A stretch of 64,000 nt of DNA, taken from positions 4,534,571 to 4,598,570 of the forward strand of contig NC_089317.1 in the NCBI RefSeq assembly GCF_036669915.1, read 5' to 3'. Below are positions 10,941 through 21,301 of the stretch, in pieces; within the stretch, counting starts at the first letter, position 1, and every line of letters starts with the position of its first letter. The notes under the pieces are model-generated. The model saw only the letters and a program-made list of their open reading frames with translations, ran no database searches and had not been told where the DNA came from. The translations under genes were made by a program, and so were the position numbers. The stretch comes from Pocillopora verrucosa. Taxonomy: Eukaryota; Cnidaria; Anthozoa; Scleractinia; Pocilloporidae.

Positions 10941-11801
10941 ACGTATTTTACAGATTTCAGGCATCTCACGTAACAATTGGATTTGTATGAGCTTGAGATT
11001 TCCTATGAGCTTGAGATTTCCGTGCGTGATGGTTGCTTCTTGTTCACCATCATCAACTATTAGGCGAGAGGGTAGCTAAAACATGCTTTGACGGTTGACG
11101 GTCAAATCTCATGATGTGCTCATAATTGAACTGTTTGTTAGTTGTAAGTTTAAGTCCCAGACCTTAAATATATTCTATAAAGTATAATTTTTAGACGCAT
11201 GATACCTTAGAGGTCTAAAAAAATTTTAGTAAGATCCTCTCTCATCACCAAGAGTCTTATCATCTTTCCAGGTCTTAATTCCGGCTCTTTAACGTGTTTA
11301 TAAGAAATGCAACAATCCACAAACCACACTCCAATACGTGGCATGATTGTGTTACCTTCACAAATTCATTATTCAAAATACCTCTCGATGCAAATTAGGT
11401 GCCATGAATCTCTAAGATTGTTAAATGATCTTCTTTGTTTCATAAAAAGTTTCCCCCTTTATTGATCCAAGTTGGGAATTCTTGAAAAAAATATATATAC
11501 CTCTATCATTTTCTTGAAAATGTATGTGAGGGAAGGTGAGAATGATATTCAGTTTAAAACATGAGTGCAAATTAAGGTTTTCCTTTTTACTGGCAATACT
11601 TCCTAACCTTTCATATCAAATTTATGAATGTGTCAGGGAAATTTTATTTTCATTCAGATCCGTAAATAACAGGGGGGAGGGGAAAAGACAAACACAAAAT
11701 AAATAAATAAATAAATAATTACAACAAAACAAAAAAAGAAAGATTTTACAAGCGATTTGTGTAACCATGACGGCTCCTTGTTCTATTTACCAATCTCTTA
11801 C
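10941..11801 (+). repeat. 5' flank of copy 3 (inverted relative to copy 2)
   Basis: Reverse-complement match to the flank of copy 2: GGTTGACGGTCAAATCTCAT near 11,090, TATATATACCTCTATC near 11,490, then A-rich sequence before the gene. It presumably contains the promoter of copy 3. Confidence 0.65.
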
Positions 11802-12878
11802 ATGATTCTTCTGTCGGCCCTTACTATTCAGCCAGATAAGTCAGACATGATACCTTTAAACAAGATTCAACCAGCATGGAAGTGTTTATTCATTTTCCCT
11901 ACCCTCGTGATGGCTACTTTAATCTTTACCACGTGGAAATTCGACTCTGCTAAAACCCCAAACCAAGTGAAAGCGACGCAAGAATTATTTCTCTATCTTA
12001 CTCAAACCGAAAGATGTCTTCGAAAGAATGTCACTTTAAATCTGGATTTAGGCAACCGTTCAAAATGTCGCTGTGACGTTGTTGTTTTAAGTTATAAAGT
12101 AGAGTGCCGAGAATATCGCCCAGCTCACTTCACCTATTTGTTTGACAACACAACCACTTGGGGATCCGGTCGTAACAGGCTTTTCTTCCACGCTTTAGAG
12201 AGAAACACCAATTACTTGTATTACATATTTCTTGACGATGACATCTCCCTGAAATTCAACAAAAGAGCAACTCCAGCAATGAGACAACTCAGTCCAATCC
12301 AAGCTTTCCAAAACTGGCTTCTGGATTACGAGCCTGCCGTTGGTGTAATGGACTATTCGAACAATCCAGCGAAATCTTTAATCCAACTAAACTGGAAGAT
12401 TTGCAATAAGAACCTTGTAAACCACACTTCGGTTACAAGTCCGATCATATATTTCGATCCTGTTATTAATGCCTTTCATGCAAAAGCGGTCGTCCACATA
12501 TTTCCGCTGGATACACGATTTGAACAAGTTAGTTGGTGGTTCACGGATAAATATCTTTGTTCTGTCGTAGAGATAAAGTTTCGTGGGCAAGCGTTGTTGT
12601 TCTTTCCTGTAACAGTCTACAATCCTCTGCATCGCCCATACCCGAGGTCTCATACGGGAACAAAGAAAGCCTGGAGAGAATTCATTCAAGATGTAAAAAG
12701 AGATGTCCCTGAGCGATTTGCAAATCACAGTTTACTTAGGGAATTTAAGAAGGATCCACGATTATACACGAGAAAATCACAAACTTACTGCATGAATGTA
12801 ACCCGTCACGAGGAAATTGTGCCGTTTGCACACTTTGTAAGAGAGGAAGATAAAAAGAAAACATTTAACATAGATTGA
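11802..12878 (+). CDS. Putative type II membrane glycosyltransferase-like protein, copy 3
   Basis: Single-exon frame of 358 residues from the first in-frame ATG at 11,802. The frame is open leftward to 11,718 but contains no earlier ATG, so the longer N-terminus of copy 2 is not encoded here. The common membrane segment (CLFIFPTLVMATLIF) follows, then YYIFLDDDISLKF with all three Asp, WWFTDKYLCSVVEIKFRG and NPLHRPYPRS. Several Asn-glycosylation sites are kept, which fits a luminal domain. The body is very similar to copies 1 and 2, with scattered replacements such as HTSVTSPIIYF for HTWVASPIIFF. Inferred Golgi-type transferase; the donor and acceptor are unknown. Confidence 0.7.
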   Translation: MILLSALTIQPDKSDMIPLNKIQPAWKCLFIFPTLVMATLIFTTWKFDSAKTPNQVKATQELFLYLTQTERCLRKNVTLNLDLGNRSKCRCDVVVLSYKVECREYRPAHFTYLFDNTTTWGSGRNRLFFHALERNTNYLYYIFLDDDISLKFNKRATPAMRQLSPIQAFQNWLLDYEPAVGVMDYSNNPAKSLIQLNWKICNKNLVNHTSVTSPIIYFDPVINAFHAKAVVHIFPLDTRFEQVSWWFTDKYLCSVVEIKFRGQALLFFPVTVYNPLHRPYPRSHTGTKKAWREFIQDVKRDVPERFANHSLLREFKKDPRLYTRKSQTYCMNVTRHEEIVPFAHFVREEDKKKTFNID

Positions 12879-13139
12879 CACGTTTCAAGCTTTGAAGTAG
12901 TTACTCTCTGAGGACTCAGCGCGTGTCATTTTGTCATGAAATAGCTTGACGCCTGAACAGACGTTTTTAAACTCGTGAGTAGAGGAAAACAATATTAATT
13001 ATTCCTTTCCAAAATAGAAAAGCAACTCAAACTGTGAGAAAATTGGCTCAATCAGTGAACCTTGAAGGAACTTTGCCGAGCCTGGTACGCTTGGCGTAAG
13101 GTACCAACAACCAGCGACAAAACTGTTCACACATTGGCC
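12879..13139 (+). other. Conserved 3' flank of copy 3
   Basis: Matches the 3' flank of copy 2 in reverse complement. No gene seen. Confidence 0.65.
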
Positions 13140-13282
13140 CTTTCAACCCCCTATTACTTCAATTTGATCTCTTTTGCCCTTGTTAACTTAACCTATTCTC
13201 CCCCCCAATTACTTCAGTTTAATCTCTTTACCCTTGTTTACTTAACCTATTCTCCCCCTCCCCCCCCTCCATTACTTTAGTT
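13140..13282. repeat. Minisatellite, C-rich orientation, right arm
   Basis: Two to three units (TTTGATCTCTTTTGCCCTTG, TTAACCTATTCTCCCCC). It ends in the same minisatellite-to-gene-fragment junction as at 10,466, in the opposite orientation; the following ~50 bases (GCTGCTAAAAGCCCAAACGA) are a transferase-gene scrap on the plus strand. Confidence 0.85.
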
Positions 13283-14049
13283 TGCTGCTAAAAGCCCAAA
13301 CGAAGAAAAAGCGTCGCAAGAATTATTTGTGTAACTCACTCAATGGCAGCCAAACATTTGATTTAGATGATCTAAAGACAACAATTAAAATCGTGCCAAA
13401 ATATTTCCACTTCTATTGTTGACATATTGTTGACCGTGGTGATGAGAGAGGATCTTACTACAATTTTATTAGACCTCCAAGGCATCATGCGTCTAAAGAT
13501 TTTCATTTCTCAAATAGATTTAAGGTCTGGGACTTTAACTTACAACTAATAAACAGTTCAATTATGAGCACGTCATGAGATTTGACTGTCAACTGTCAAA
13601 GGACCTAACACTTGATCGTCAGCCGTCAAAGGGCCTAAAATTTGACCGTCAACCATCAAAGCATGTTTTAGCTACCCTCCGTTAAAATCATCATTTGAAT
13701 TAACACCTTCTTTACAGTTAATGATGGTGAAAGCAGAAGCAACTATCACGCACAGAAATCTCAAGCTCATAAAAATCCAATTGTTACGTGAGATGCCTGA
13801 AATCTGTAAAAAATGGCCCAATGGTAGCCAAACAGTTGCACAAAAATCAATCTGAAATCGCTTACACAGCGTGACAAGATAATTCCACATATATCATATA
13901 TCATTTATCGTCGAGTTTCAGCCGAGCTCTCATCCCACTACTGGCTGCCTGCCTTAGTACAGGTAGTAGTGGGATAGATCTCAGCTAAAATGCAACGAAA
14001 TGGCCTGAAATCGCTACCAGAGAACAATAATAACCCAAACAACACTATC
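13283..14049 (-). repeat. 5' flank unit with hairpin
   Basis: Another flank copy, carrying GACCGTCAACC-type words at 13,575-13,660 and a hairpin at about 13,921-13,985. No gene. Confidence 0.55.
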
Positions 14050-14286
14050 TGAAAGTTGGAATTCTTGCGTAGCTTTCTCTTTGTTTGGGCTTTTAGCAAA
14101 GTCAAATTTCCACGTGTTAAAGATTAAAGTAGCCATCACAAGGATAGAAAAAATGAATAAACACCATACTGCTTGGATCTTGTTTAAAAGTATCATGTCT
14201 GACTTATATGGCCGAATAGTAAGTACCGACAGTGGAATCGTGCAGAAGATTGGTAAATGAAACATCGTGCCGTCATGGTTACACAA
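14050..14286 (-). pseudogene. Transferase-like gene 5' fragment D
   Basis: Minus-strand fragment beginning at the CNHDG codons and reading through the membrane segment to the KATQEF region, where the match ends. The remnant stays in frame for 80 codons, so it is younger or better kept than fragments A-C. It has lost the whole catalytic-like domain and is followed by a flank unit (14,290-15,370). Confidence 0.75.
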
Positions 14287-15370
14287 ATCACTTGTGAAAT
14301 CATTTTTTTTTTCTTTTGTTGTTTTATTTATCTATGTTTTTGTTTGTCTCCCCCTCTGTTATTTACGGATCTGAATTAAAAATGAAATTTCACTGCCACA
14401 TTCATAAATTTGACATGAAAGGATGAGAAGTACTGTCAGTAAAAAGGAAAACGTTAATTTGGACTTATGCTGAAAACTGAATTTCATTCTCACCTTCCAC
14501 ATACATTTCCAAGAAAATGATGGAGGTATATTCTTTTTTTTAAGAATTCCTAATTTAGATCAGAAAAAGGGGAAACTTTTTAAGAAACAAAAAAGATCAT
14601 TTAACAACCTTAGAGATTCATGGCACCTAATTTGCGTCGAGAGGCATTTTGAATAATAAATTTGTGAAGGTAAAATAATCATGCCACGTATTGGAGTGTG
14701 GTTTTAGAATGTTGCATTTCTTATAAACACGCGAAAGAGCCGGAATTAAGACCTGGAAAGGTGATAAGAATCGAGGGGATAAGAGAGGATCTCACTACAA
14801 TTATTTTAGACCTCCAAGGTATCATGCGTCTAAAGATGTTCGTTTATTGAATATATTTAAGGTCTGGGAATTTAACTTACAACTACGAAGTGATTAAATT
14901 ATGAGCACATCGATATCATAAGATTTGACCGTCAACCGTCAAAATCGGAAAAAAATTGACTGTCCACTGTCAAAGCATCTTATAGAAATCCTCCGTCAGA
15001 ATCATCATTTGAATAAACACCCACTTAATAGTTGATGATGGCGAAAGCATAAGCAAATCAACTATCACGCACGGAAATCTCAAGCTTATAAAAACCCAAT
15101 TGTTACGTACGTGAGATGCCTTAAATCTGTAAAACATGACCAAATGGTAGTCAAATAGATGCACGAAAATAATCTAAAAACAAGAATTGAAAGCGCTTAC
15201 GCTGCGCGACAAAATATTTCCACATGTATTGTTAACATTGTTGTCATCGTCGAGTTTCAGCTGAGCTGTCTCCTCACTGCTGCCTGCCTGTCTTAGTACA
15301 GGTAGTAGTGGGATGAGATCTCAGCTAAAACGCAACGAAATGGCCTGAAATCGCTACCAGAGAAGCAAAA
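14287..15370 (-). repeat. 5' flank unit of fragment D with hairpin
   Basis: Flank block as in copy 2, including a TATTCTTTTTTT tract, GACCGTCAACCGTCAAAA near 14,925 and a hairpin at about 15,260-15,325 with arms CTCACTGCT/AGTAGTGGG. Confidence 0.6.
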
Positions 15371-16043
15371 TAACCCAAACAACTCGATGTAGTCACTTGA
15401 GATGTAGATCGCGACGTTTCGACTGCTTACTGCTAGTCTTCATCAGGCGATGGGGTCGGCAGTTCACGTGTTACCATTTGTATCCCGGCGAGTAAGCGAT
15501 TGGTGGAATTCAATCCCCATTGTTCCGGTGAGTTTTGGTTTTCCGAACTCTTTAACCTCTCTACGATATTATATTATGGTCGAAGCGAAAACGGAGACCC
15601 CCGAAAGCTAAGACCTGAGACCCGAAAACGAAGACCCGAAAATTAAACGAAGACTCGCAAATCAAACGAAGAGTCCTTCAGGAAGCTTGCGTCACGCTTT
15701 ATGGCTTCACAGAAAAAAGCCAGTTTTAAAAAAGGTTGACAACCTCTCCGTTCGCAACGTGATCATTTATTAGTTAAACAAAAGCGAAATTGCCGATAAT
15801 TACATCAAACGTTAAATCGGAGTTCGCTTTCTTTTCTTTTTCGTGTCTAAGGTCTTCGGTCTCAGTTTCGGGGGTCTTGGATTGGGAATTATTTTTTTTA
15901 AGTTAAGTATAGGACATATATGTTGTGGGGATAATAATTCCCCATACATGACGGATTTACTCCTAAGCAGCTTTTCCTTGCGTGTCTGCTCCTGGCCAGC
16001 GGGTGGGTTTCGTTTCCAGTTTACGAGATGATGCACGGTCAAG
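15371..16043. promoter_or_regulatory. Region upstream of AGA-like gene
   Basis: 15,385-15,450 (GATCGCGACGTTTCGACTGC, GTCTTCATCAGG) resembles the terminal sequence of a dispersed cnidarian element. 15,590-15,880 has inverted words (AGACCCCCGAAAGC and TTTCGGGGGTCTT), probably a small decayed TIR element. The AGA promoter should lie in the last few hundred bases. An in-frame TGA at 16,029 fixes the start of the gene to 16,044 unless an upstream exon is spliced in. Confidence 0.35.
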
Positions 16044-19000
16044 ATGGCGGTTGTTGTGGGCACTTGGCCATTTAGCTTAGAAGCGGTGAAATTGATCTCT
16101 AGAAAGCTACGAGAAGGGAACGGATGTATTGATGCACTGGAAAGTGGAATCAATTGTAATTTGGTTGCAAACTTTTGTGCAAGTTTTTTTGTCATGCTGC
16201 AGAAAAAATCAATTATTTTAACGTAGTAATCTAGTTGCGCTCACAAGGATTTTTTTTTTTAGTAATTGAAGAAGATCCTGACACAGGTCTCTATTTTGTT
16301 GGGAGAGGAGGATTACCTAACTCTAAGGGTATTTTGGAGTGTGATGCGGCAGTCATGGATGGAGATACGTGTCGTTTTGGAGCAGTTGCTGCTTTGCAAG
16401 GGTATTAGCACTAGTTTTCCCCAGTTTTGGGGGGAGGGGTGATTGATATTTTCAGGCTTTGGAGAGTCGATTTTCTCATCCTTTTCCCCGCTTCTTATTC
16501 CCCATTGATAAGTACATGAAAGTTTAATAATTACCTCCGGGCAATCTTTAACTCATTCACTCCCAAGACCTCATAAGTAATTCTCTTTGATGTCTGCCAT
16601 ACAATTCTTGTGATGTTAGTTTGGAGAATTTGGCATTGTATATTACTTTACTTTCATCACTTTTCTGCTTGTTATTATATTGAGTGAGGTCAAATTCTGT
16701 GTTGGTCCCTTTAAAGGGTTGAGGAACGCTGATTGTTGGCAGGTGATATCAATTGATTGTAATCAGCAAAGCCATCTTTATTAAATGTTTTGTTTCCTGA
16801 TGCCTTCCTTTTGTTAAACATTCTATCTGGAAATTTTTTCTCTTTTATTTCTATGCTTTTTTCAAAGAAAGTTGGTTGGTCAGGAAATGGAAAAGAAAAC
16901 ATTTTTGAGGACAGTTTAACTGACAATTAATTTCCACTTAACCTTTTGATTAATTTTCTTTAGAGTTGCAACTGCTTTCTCCGTTGCAAGATGTGTGATG
17001 GAAAAGTCACCTCATAGTATGCTTGTGGGAAGCGGTGCACAGGAATTTGCTCAGAATAATGGGTTCCCTGTGGAATCAAATTCAGCTTTACAGACACAGC
17101 AGTCAAGAGAAGCATTTCAGGTGTGCCAAACTTTTGAAATTTTCAACCCTTAAACCACAAAGACTGACCAGCATCTTTTTTCTCATTACAATGTCATCCC
17201 TGAATCAAACATTAAGGTCATGAGAACTGAGGGATTGATCATCAATTAAAGAAGCTATTGATTGGTAAACAAATTCTCCTTGTCTGCAACTTAAGAAATG
17301 TAAAGAGAATATTGTGGAGAATATACATACTGATGTCAGGGTGTAAAGTGTTAAGGAAGGAGATTTTGTATTGCAGTAGACATTTTTCTAGTAACAGAAA
17401 ATTATTTAATCCTTCAACTCCCAGAAGTGATACATGTAACCTCTATCTGACTGTATATACCTACAATGTCAATACATAATCCAACCTACAGGTAATACTA
17501 ATACCCATACTTGTAAGGTAGAGGTTTTTATCTTGGTTTAACTTGGTTTAACACCAAGTTCTTGTAAATGAATTGTGAAGAAATATATGTAACTTGAGGG
17601 CAGAATTCACATTCAGATCTTGGGAGTTAAAGGGTTAAACAGTTGATCTGTATTGTTTCTTTTCCTGCTCCTCAAGTGTTGATAAGTTATTACAAATAGA
17701 TGTAGCTGGCTGAACCCTTCTGTATTAGTAAACTGCAGTTTACAATCACATGAGGGCTGGGTTATGATACTTAAACAATGATTTTTCCTTGAATCACTGA
17801 CACTACAGTCAACTGTCACTCAGTAGAATGAGTAAGCTATGCTGACACAGGCAACTAAAAATCCTGGTTGAACTTTGTCACTCCCAAGATCTCATTAGTA
17901 ATTCTCCTTACATTCTGCCATGTAATTGTTTTTTTTGTTAGTAGGGAGAATTTGTTATTTGATTAACTTATACGATACAAACCCTAATTGACTTGCCTGC
18001 TTGATATTGTATTGATATTGTAAGGAGAAATTCAGTCTTTATCATACATGGGAGTTACAGTGTGTTAAGCAGTTTTTCCTTAGTCATTCTAAGCCTTACC
18101 AATGTGCTGAAAATAATGATCCTTGTAAACTTATGATAACCATCAACATTTGTCTATCCTTAGTAGAAATTTCTTGAGAAGTCAGGTGAAGAAGAAGGAG
18201 GCCATGATACCATAGGTGAGGAGTTGCAGCTTTTGATTAAGGTTTTTAGTAAATTCTTCTTTTGATTAAATGGCACGTTTTATTTCTTTTGTCGATTTGT
18301 TTAGGTTTTGCCCTACCCCCTTTTTGTTAAATCTCACAGTGCTTGAATTCAGTTTCTAGTCCTTGCTCCAGTGGTTTTTTCTCCACATTCTCTGGTTCCC
18401 CCCCCTCTTTTTACAAAACTACAATCATGTAACACTCCAAATTACAGTTCAGCCTTGTAACAGTGGACATAAAAAGTTGATTTTCATTCAGTTGCTGTGT
18501 CATTTTGTTTGTTTTTGTGAGGAAGATATTTGTTAGATTTGTAAGAAATTTGTGGAAACTTGAGCTATGTGCTGATCAATGCCTGTTAATAGTAATGTTT
18601 TTTTTCTTTGAAAGGCATTTTGGTCATGGACTCAAGGAGCCATCTTGTTGCAGGTAACTTTGTAACATACAGTGAAATAGTAGGATGTGAATTATTTTAA
18701 AGTCAATATCAAACTTATTTGTACACTGTATTTTGGAAAAGTTGATTAGGTGGAATTACTGGAAAAAGTGTTGCTGATCTGAAATACAGTTTTTAAGTGT
18801 TTATTATGATATTTTTAAAATGTTCAAGTGCATTTTATTTCCACAGGTGTTTCTTCAAGTGGGATTGCCTTCAAACACCCAGGGAGGGTTGGAGATTCAC
18901 CTCTCCCAGGGTCAGGATTATATGCTGATAACGAGGTGAGTAAATTGTGAGCATTTTACAGTGTAAGAAATTGTAGCAGTTAAAAAAAGTGGTAGCATGA

Positions 19001-21301
19001 AACTGGAATATATTTTCAACTTGTTGTGCATGCTGGCTTCTTATATCTGAATATGCATATCTTCTGCTAGTTGAGATAAATATTCCAAACTTTTCTTTTT
19101 CTATTTTTCAGATTGGAGCAGCAGCAGGTTTGTTTTGAGATGGTCAGGACACACCTTTTGCTTGATTTTAAATATGGTGTCTTTCTGATTTTTGATCTGG
19201 TTTTTGAAGGTGTTTCCAGTCTGCTTATAAGTCCTGCAAAATTAAATGGAGCAGTATTGCTTGAAATGAATTTAAGATGCAGATTAGAGACTGCTACCTG
19301 TAACTGTCTTAATTTGATTTGCAGCTACTGGGGATGGTGACAAAATGATGAGATTCTGTCCTGCTTTTCATGTTGTTCAACTCATGAGGCAGGCAAGTTG
19401 ATTTGTATTTTCTAATATAGAATTGAAGAAAGTAGTAATCCAAAACCAATATGGCCTGGAACTGTTTTACTTGACAGAAAACATCCTGATTGGTTAGCTT
19501 GTTATCCACAACAGGGAGAGTTTTTAGTACTAAGGCTAGTGGCACTGTGCAAATCAACAATTACAACTTCAGAGCTATATGGAATAAAGAGAGACCCATG
19601 GCTATATAGTGAATTGTTATTTACAAATGCATCATTGGAATACTTGACCTTGGGACCTCTGGGTTGTGAGCCAGGTACTCCCAACTCTTGGCTCTGCTCA
19701 GATGCCTCTTCCAGTACACAAAGGGTGTGAATTGAACTACCCCCCAAAAAACCAGAATCTTGCCAATGTCAAATGCTTTTTCCTAATCTTGCACCACTCA
19801 CAATGAGTCTTGAAATCTCCTCCTGTTCATGACTGCAGTTAATTAATTTTAGCCTTGAAGTCTCATATTTTTTCAAAATTCTGTCATGAGCTTTATTCAA
19901 TTATGCACATCAAGTTTGCATGATGAGGTTGATTCCCAATAGTGTCACCATTGAAAAAAGTAAAGAGCAGTCTGTGATCCAACACAACGAATGTGAGTAC
20001 AAGAAATCTAAGACTTGTAACTATAACTAGATTACTAACTTCACTGAATAAGGCATTCTTTCCATATCATAATTAATTTCCCATTCTTTGACCCTTAAAC
20101 ACTCAGAAGTGATTAACATGTAACTTCTCGATGTAATATCAATGCATTATTCAGCAAGCAGGTAATGAGAATACCTAACCTCATCAGTTAAAAGTTTTTA
20201 TCTTGATCTAACACCAAATTCTTGGTACTAATTTACAAGGAAATGTGTGACAAATATAGGGAGAATTAAGAATCAGATCTTGGGAGTTAAGGGGATAATC
20301 TTTGCCTTTCCCCAGCTAAGTGAATCACAATTAGCACTTTATTTCAACCAGGGTTATTCTCCACAAGAATCTTGTGAGTTAGTGATCAAAGAAGCCCAGC
20401 AAAAAGCAAAAACAGCTACTAAACCATTCGAAATGGCCTTGATTGCTATCAACAAAAAGGTAATGCAGTGAAAAGTTTTGTTACTGTTTGATTATTTGTA
20501 ATTAACAAAACAAAAAAATCTGAGCTAAACCATACTCTAACCTTAAGGTCAACGTTTGGCAGGGAATGAGGTTTTATAGCAGAAGTGAACTGTTAGCTTG
20601 TGAGCAGACCCTCATTTTTAGTGCTTTAGCATAGGCATTTCTTCACCTGCAGAAAGATACGAGGCCTCAAGGAAGGCTTGTGGCCAACAGGCCTGCAAGG
20701 GGTCTAGCACTGATACTGAGTATTATTAGAGCCAGATCCCAGGCAAACCTCTGTGATTTGCCTCAAATCTTTCTGCATGCTCAAATTAAACACTACTCCT
20801 GCAGCACTTATGATTTTTGGGCACAATAAATCAAAGAGTACTAGGAATTTGTCTACCTGGATCCAGTTGTTCGAAGCCTCATCTAAGCACAAACCTAGGT
20901 TTAAATTTTAATCTAGGTTTCTTATTCCTTTGCTCCAAAGCCTTTTTCGGATAATTTTCTTTATTCTTTTCAGGGCATCCAATCATCAAATTGTATACAT
21001 AAGTAGCGCTACTGAATTTTCTTTTAAAGCTTTTAAATCTGAATTCAGATTCCACAGTAACCCTGGGTTATCTTAACCCAGCTTTGAAAAACCTTGCCGT
21101 GAATTATTCTTGGACATGTACATTTCTTTTTTTTTTTACTTTTTTTTTTTGTATCTCAAGGGTGATTTTGGAGCGGCTGGCACTGTGGCATCATTTAAAG
21201 ATGAAAGACATAATACCTTGTACACAGGATTCCCATTTGTAGTATGGACTGAAGAAATGAGTGAACCTGAAATCAGAGTCCGACCTCCTCTTTGCTTCTA
21301 G
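16044..21301 (+). CDS. AGA: N(4)-(beta-N-acetylglucosaminyl)-L-asparaginase-like (glycosylasparaginase family), 10 exons
   Basis: Exons by splice consensus and phase: 16044-16155, 16263-16401, 16964-17120, 18167-18215, 18615-18653, 18847-18935, 19112-19127, 19325-19392, 20352-20459, 21161-21301; together 305 codons plus TAG. The family hydrolyses the Asn-GlcNAc bond in glycoprotein breakdown and self-cleaves before a Thr. Here the cleavage motif is GGHDTIG with predicted nucleophile Thr151; substrate-pocket words [12 protein letters not shown] (178-189) and TGDGD (202-206) follow, and the N-terminus starts [10 protein letters not shown] like the mature family N-terminus. Human AGA is lysosomal with a signal peptide; none is visible here, so this may be a cytosolic paralogue or lack an unseen 5' exon. 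Intron 8 uses a GC donor (CAG/GCAAGT). Exon 7 is only 16 nt. Introns carry several TTAA-type MITEs. Confidence 0.88.
16540..16730. mobile_element. Decayed MITE in AGA intron 2
   Basis: Begins CTTTAACTCATTCACTCCCA and ends CCCTTTAAAGGGTTGAGG, i.e. imperfect inverted ends of the same broad family as 17,410-17,634 and 17,870-18,066. Confidence 0.5.
17410..17634. mobile_element. TTAA-flanked MITE in AGA intron 3
   Basis: A 225-bp element flanked by TTAA at 17,406-17,409 and 17,635-17,638, with inverted ends TCCTTCAACTCCCAGAAGTG and its relative TTGGGAGTTAAAGGG. TTAA duplication is the hallmark of piggyBac-type insertion. Non-autonomous. Relatives: 20,090-20,295, its inverted copy at 44,315-44,490, and 60,612-60,815. 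Confidence 0.75.
17870..18066. mobile_element. MITE-like repeat in AGA intron 3
   Basis: Shares CACTCCCAAGATCTCATTAG and AGTAATTCTC-type words with 16,555-16,600, and ends CATGGGAGTTACAGTGTG, an inverted relative of its start. Target duplication not preserved. Confidence 0.45.
20090..20295. mobile_element. Decayed TTAA MITE in AGA intron 8
   Basis: Same family as 17,410-17,634: AACACTCAGAAGTGATTAAC at one end, CAGATCTTGGGAGTTAAGGG at the other. It is also present, inverted, at 44,315-44,490, because the intron was carried along in the duplication. Confidence 0.65.

Noticed and set aside
15812-16226. Open frames antisense to and around AGA exon 1
   Set aside because: The plus-strand exon 1 is explained by the AGA family; the antisense frame has no domain and overlaps a decayed inverted repeat.
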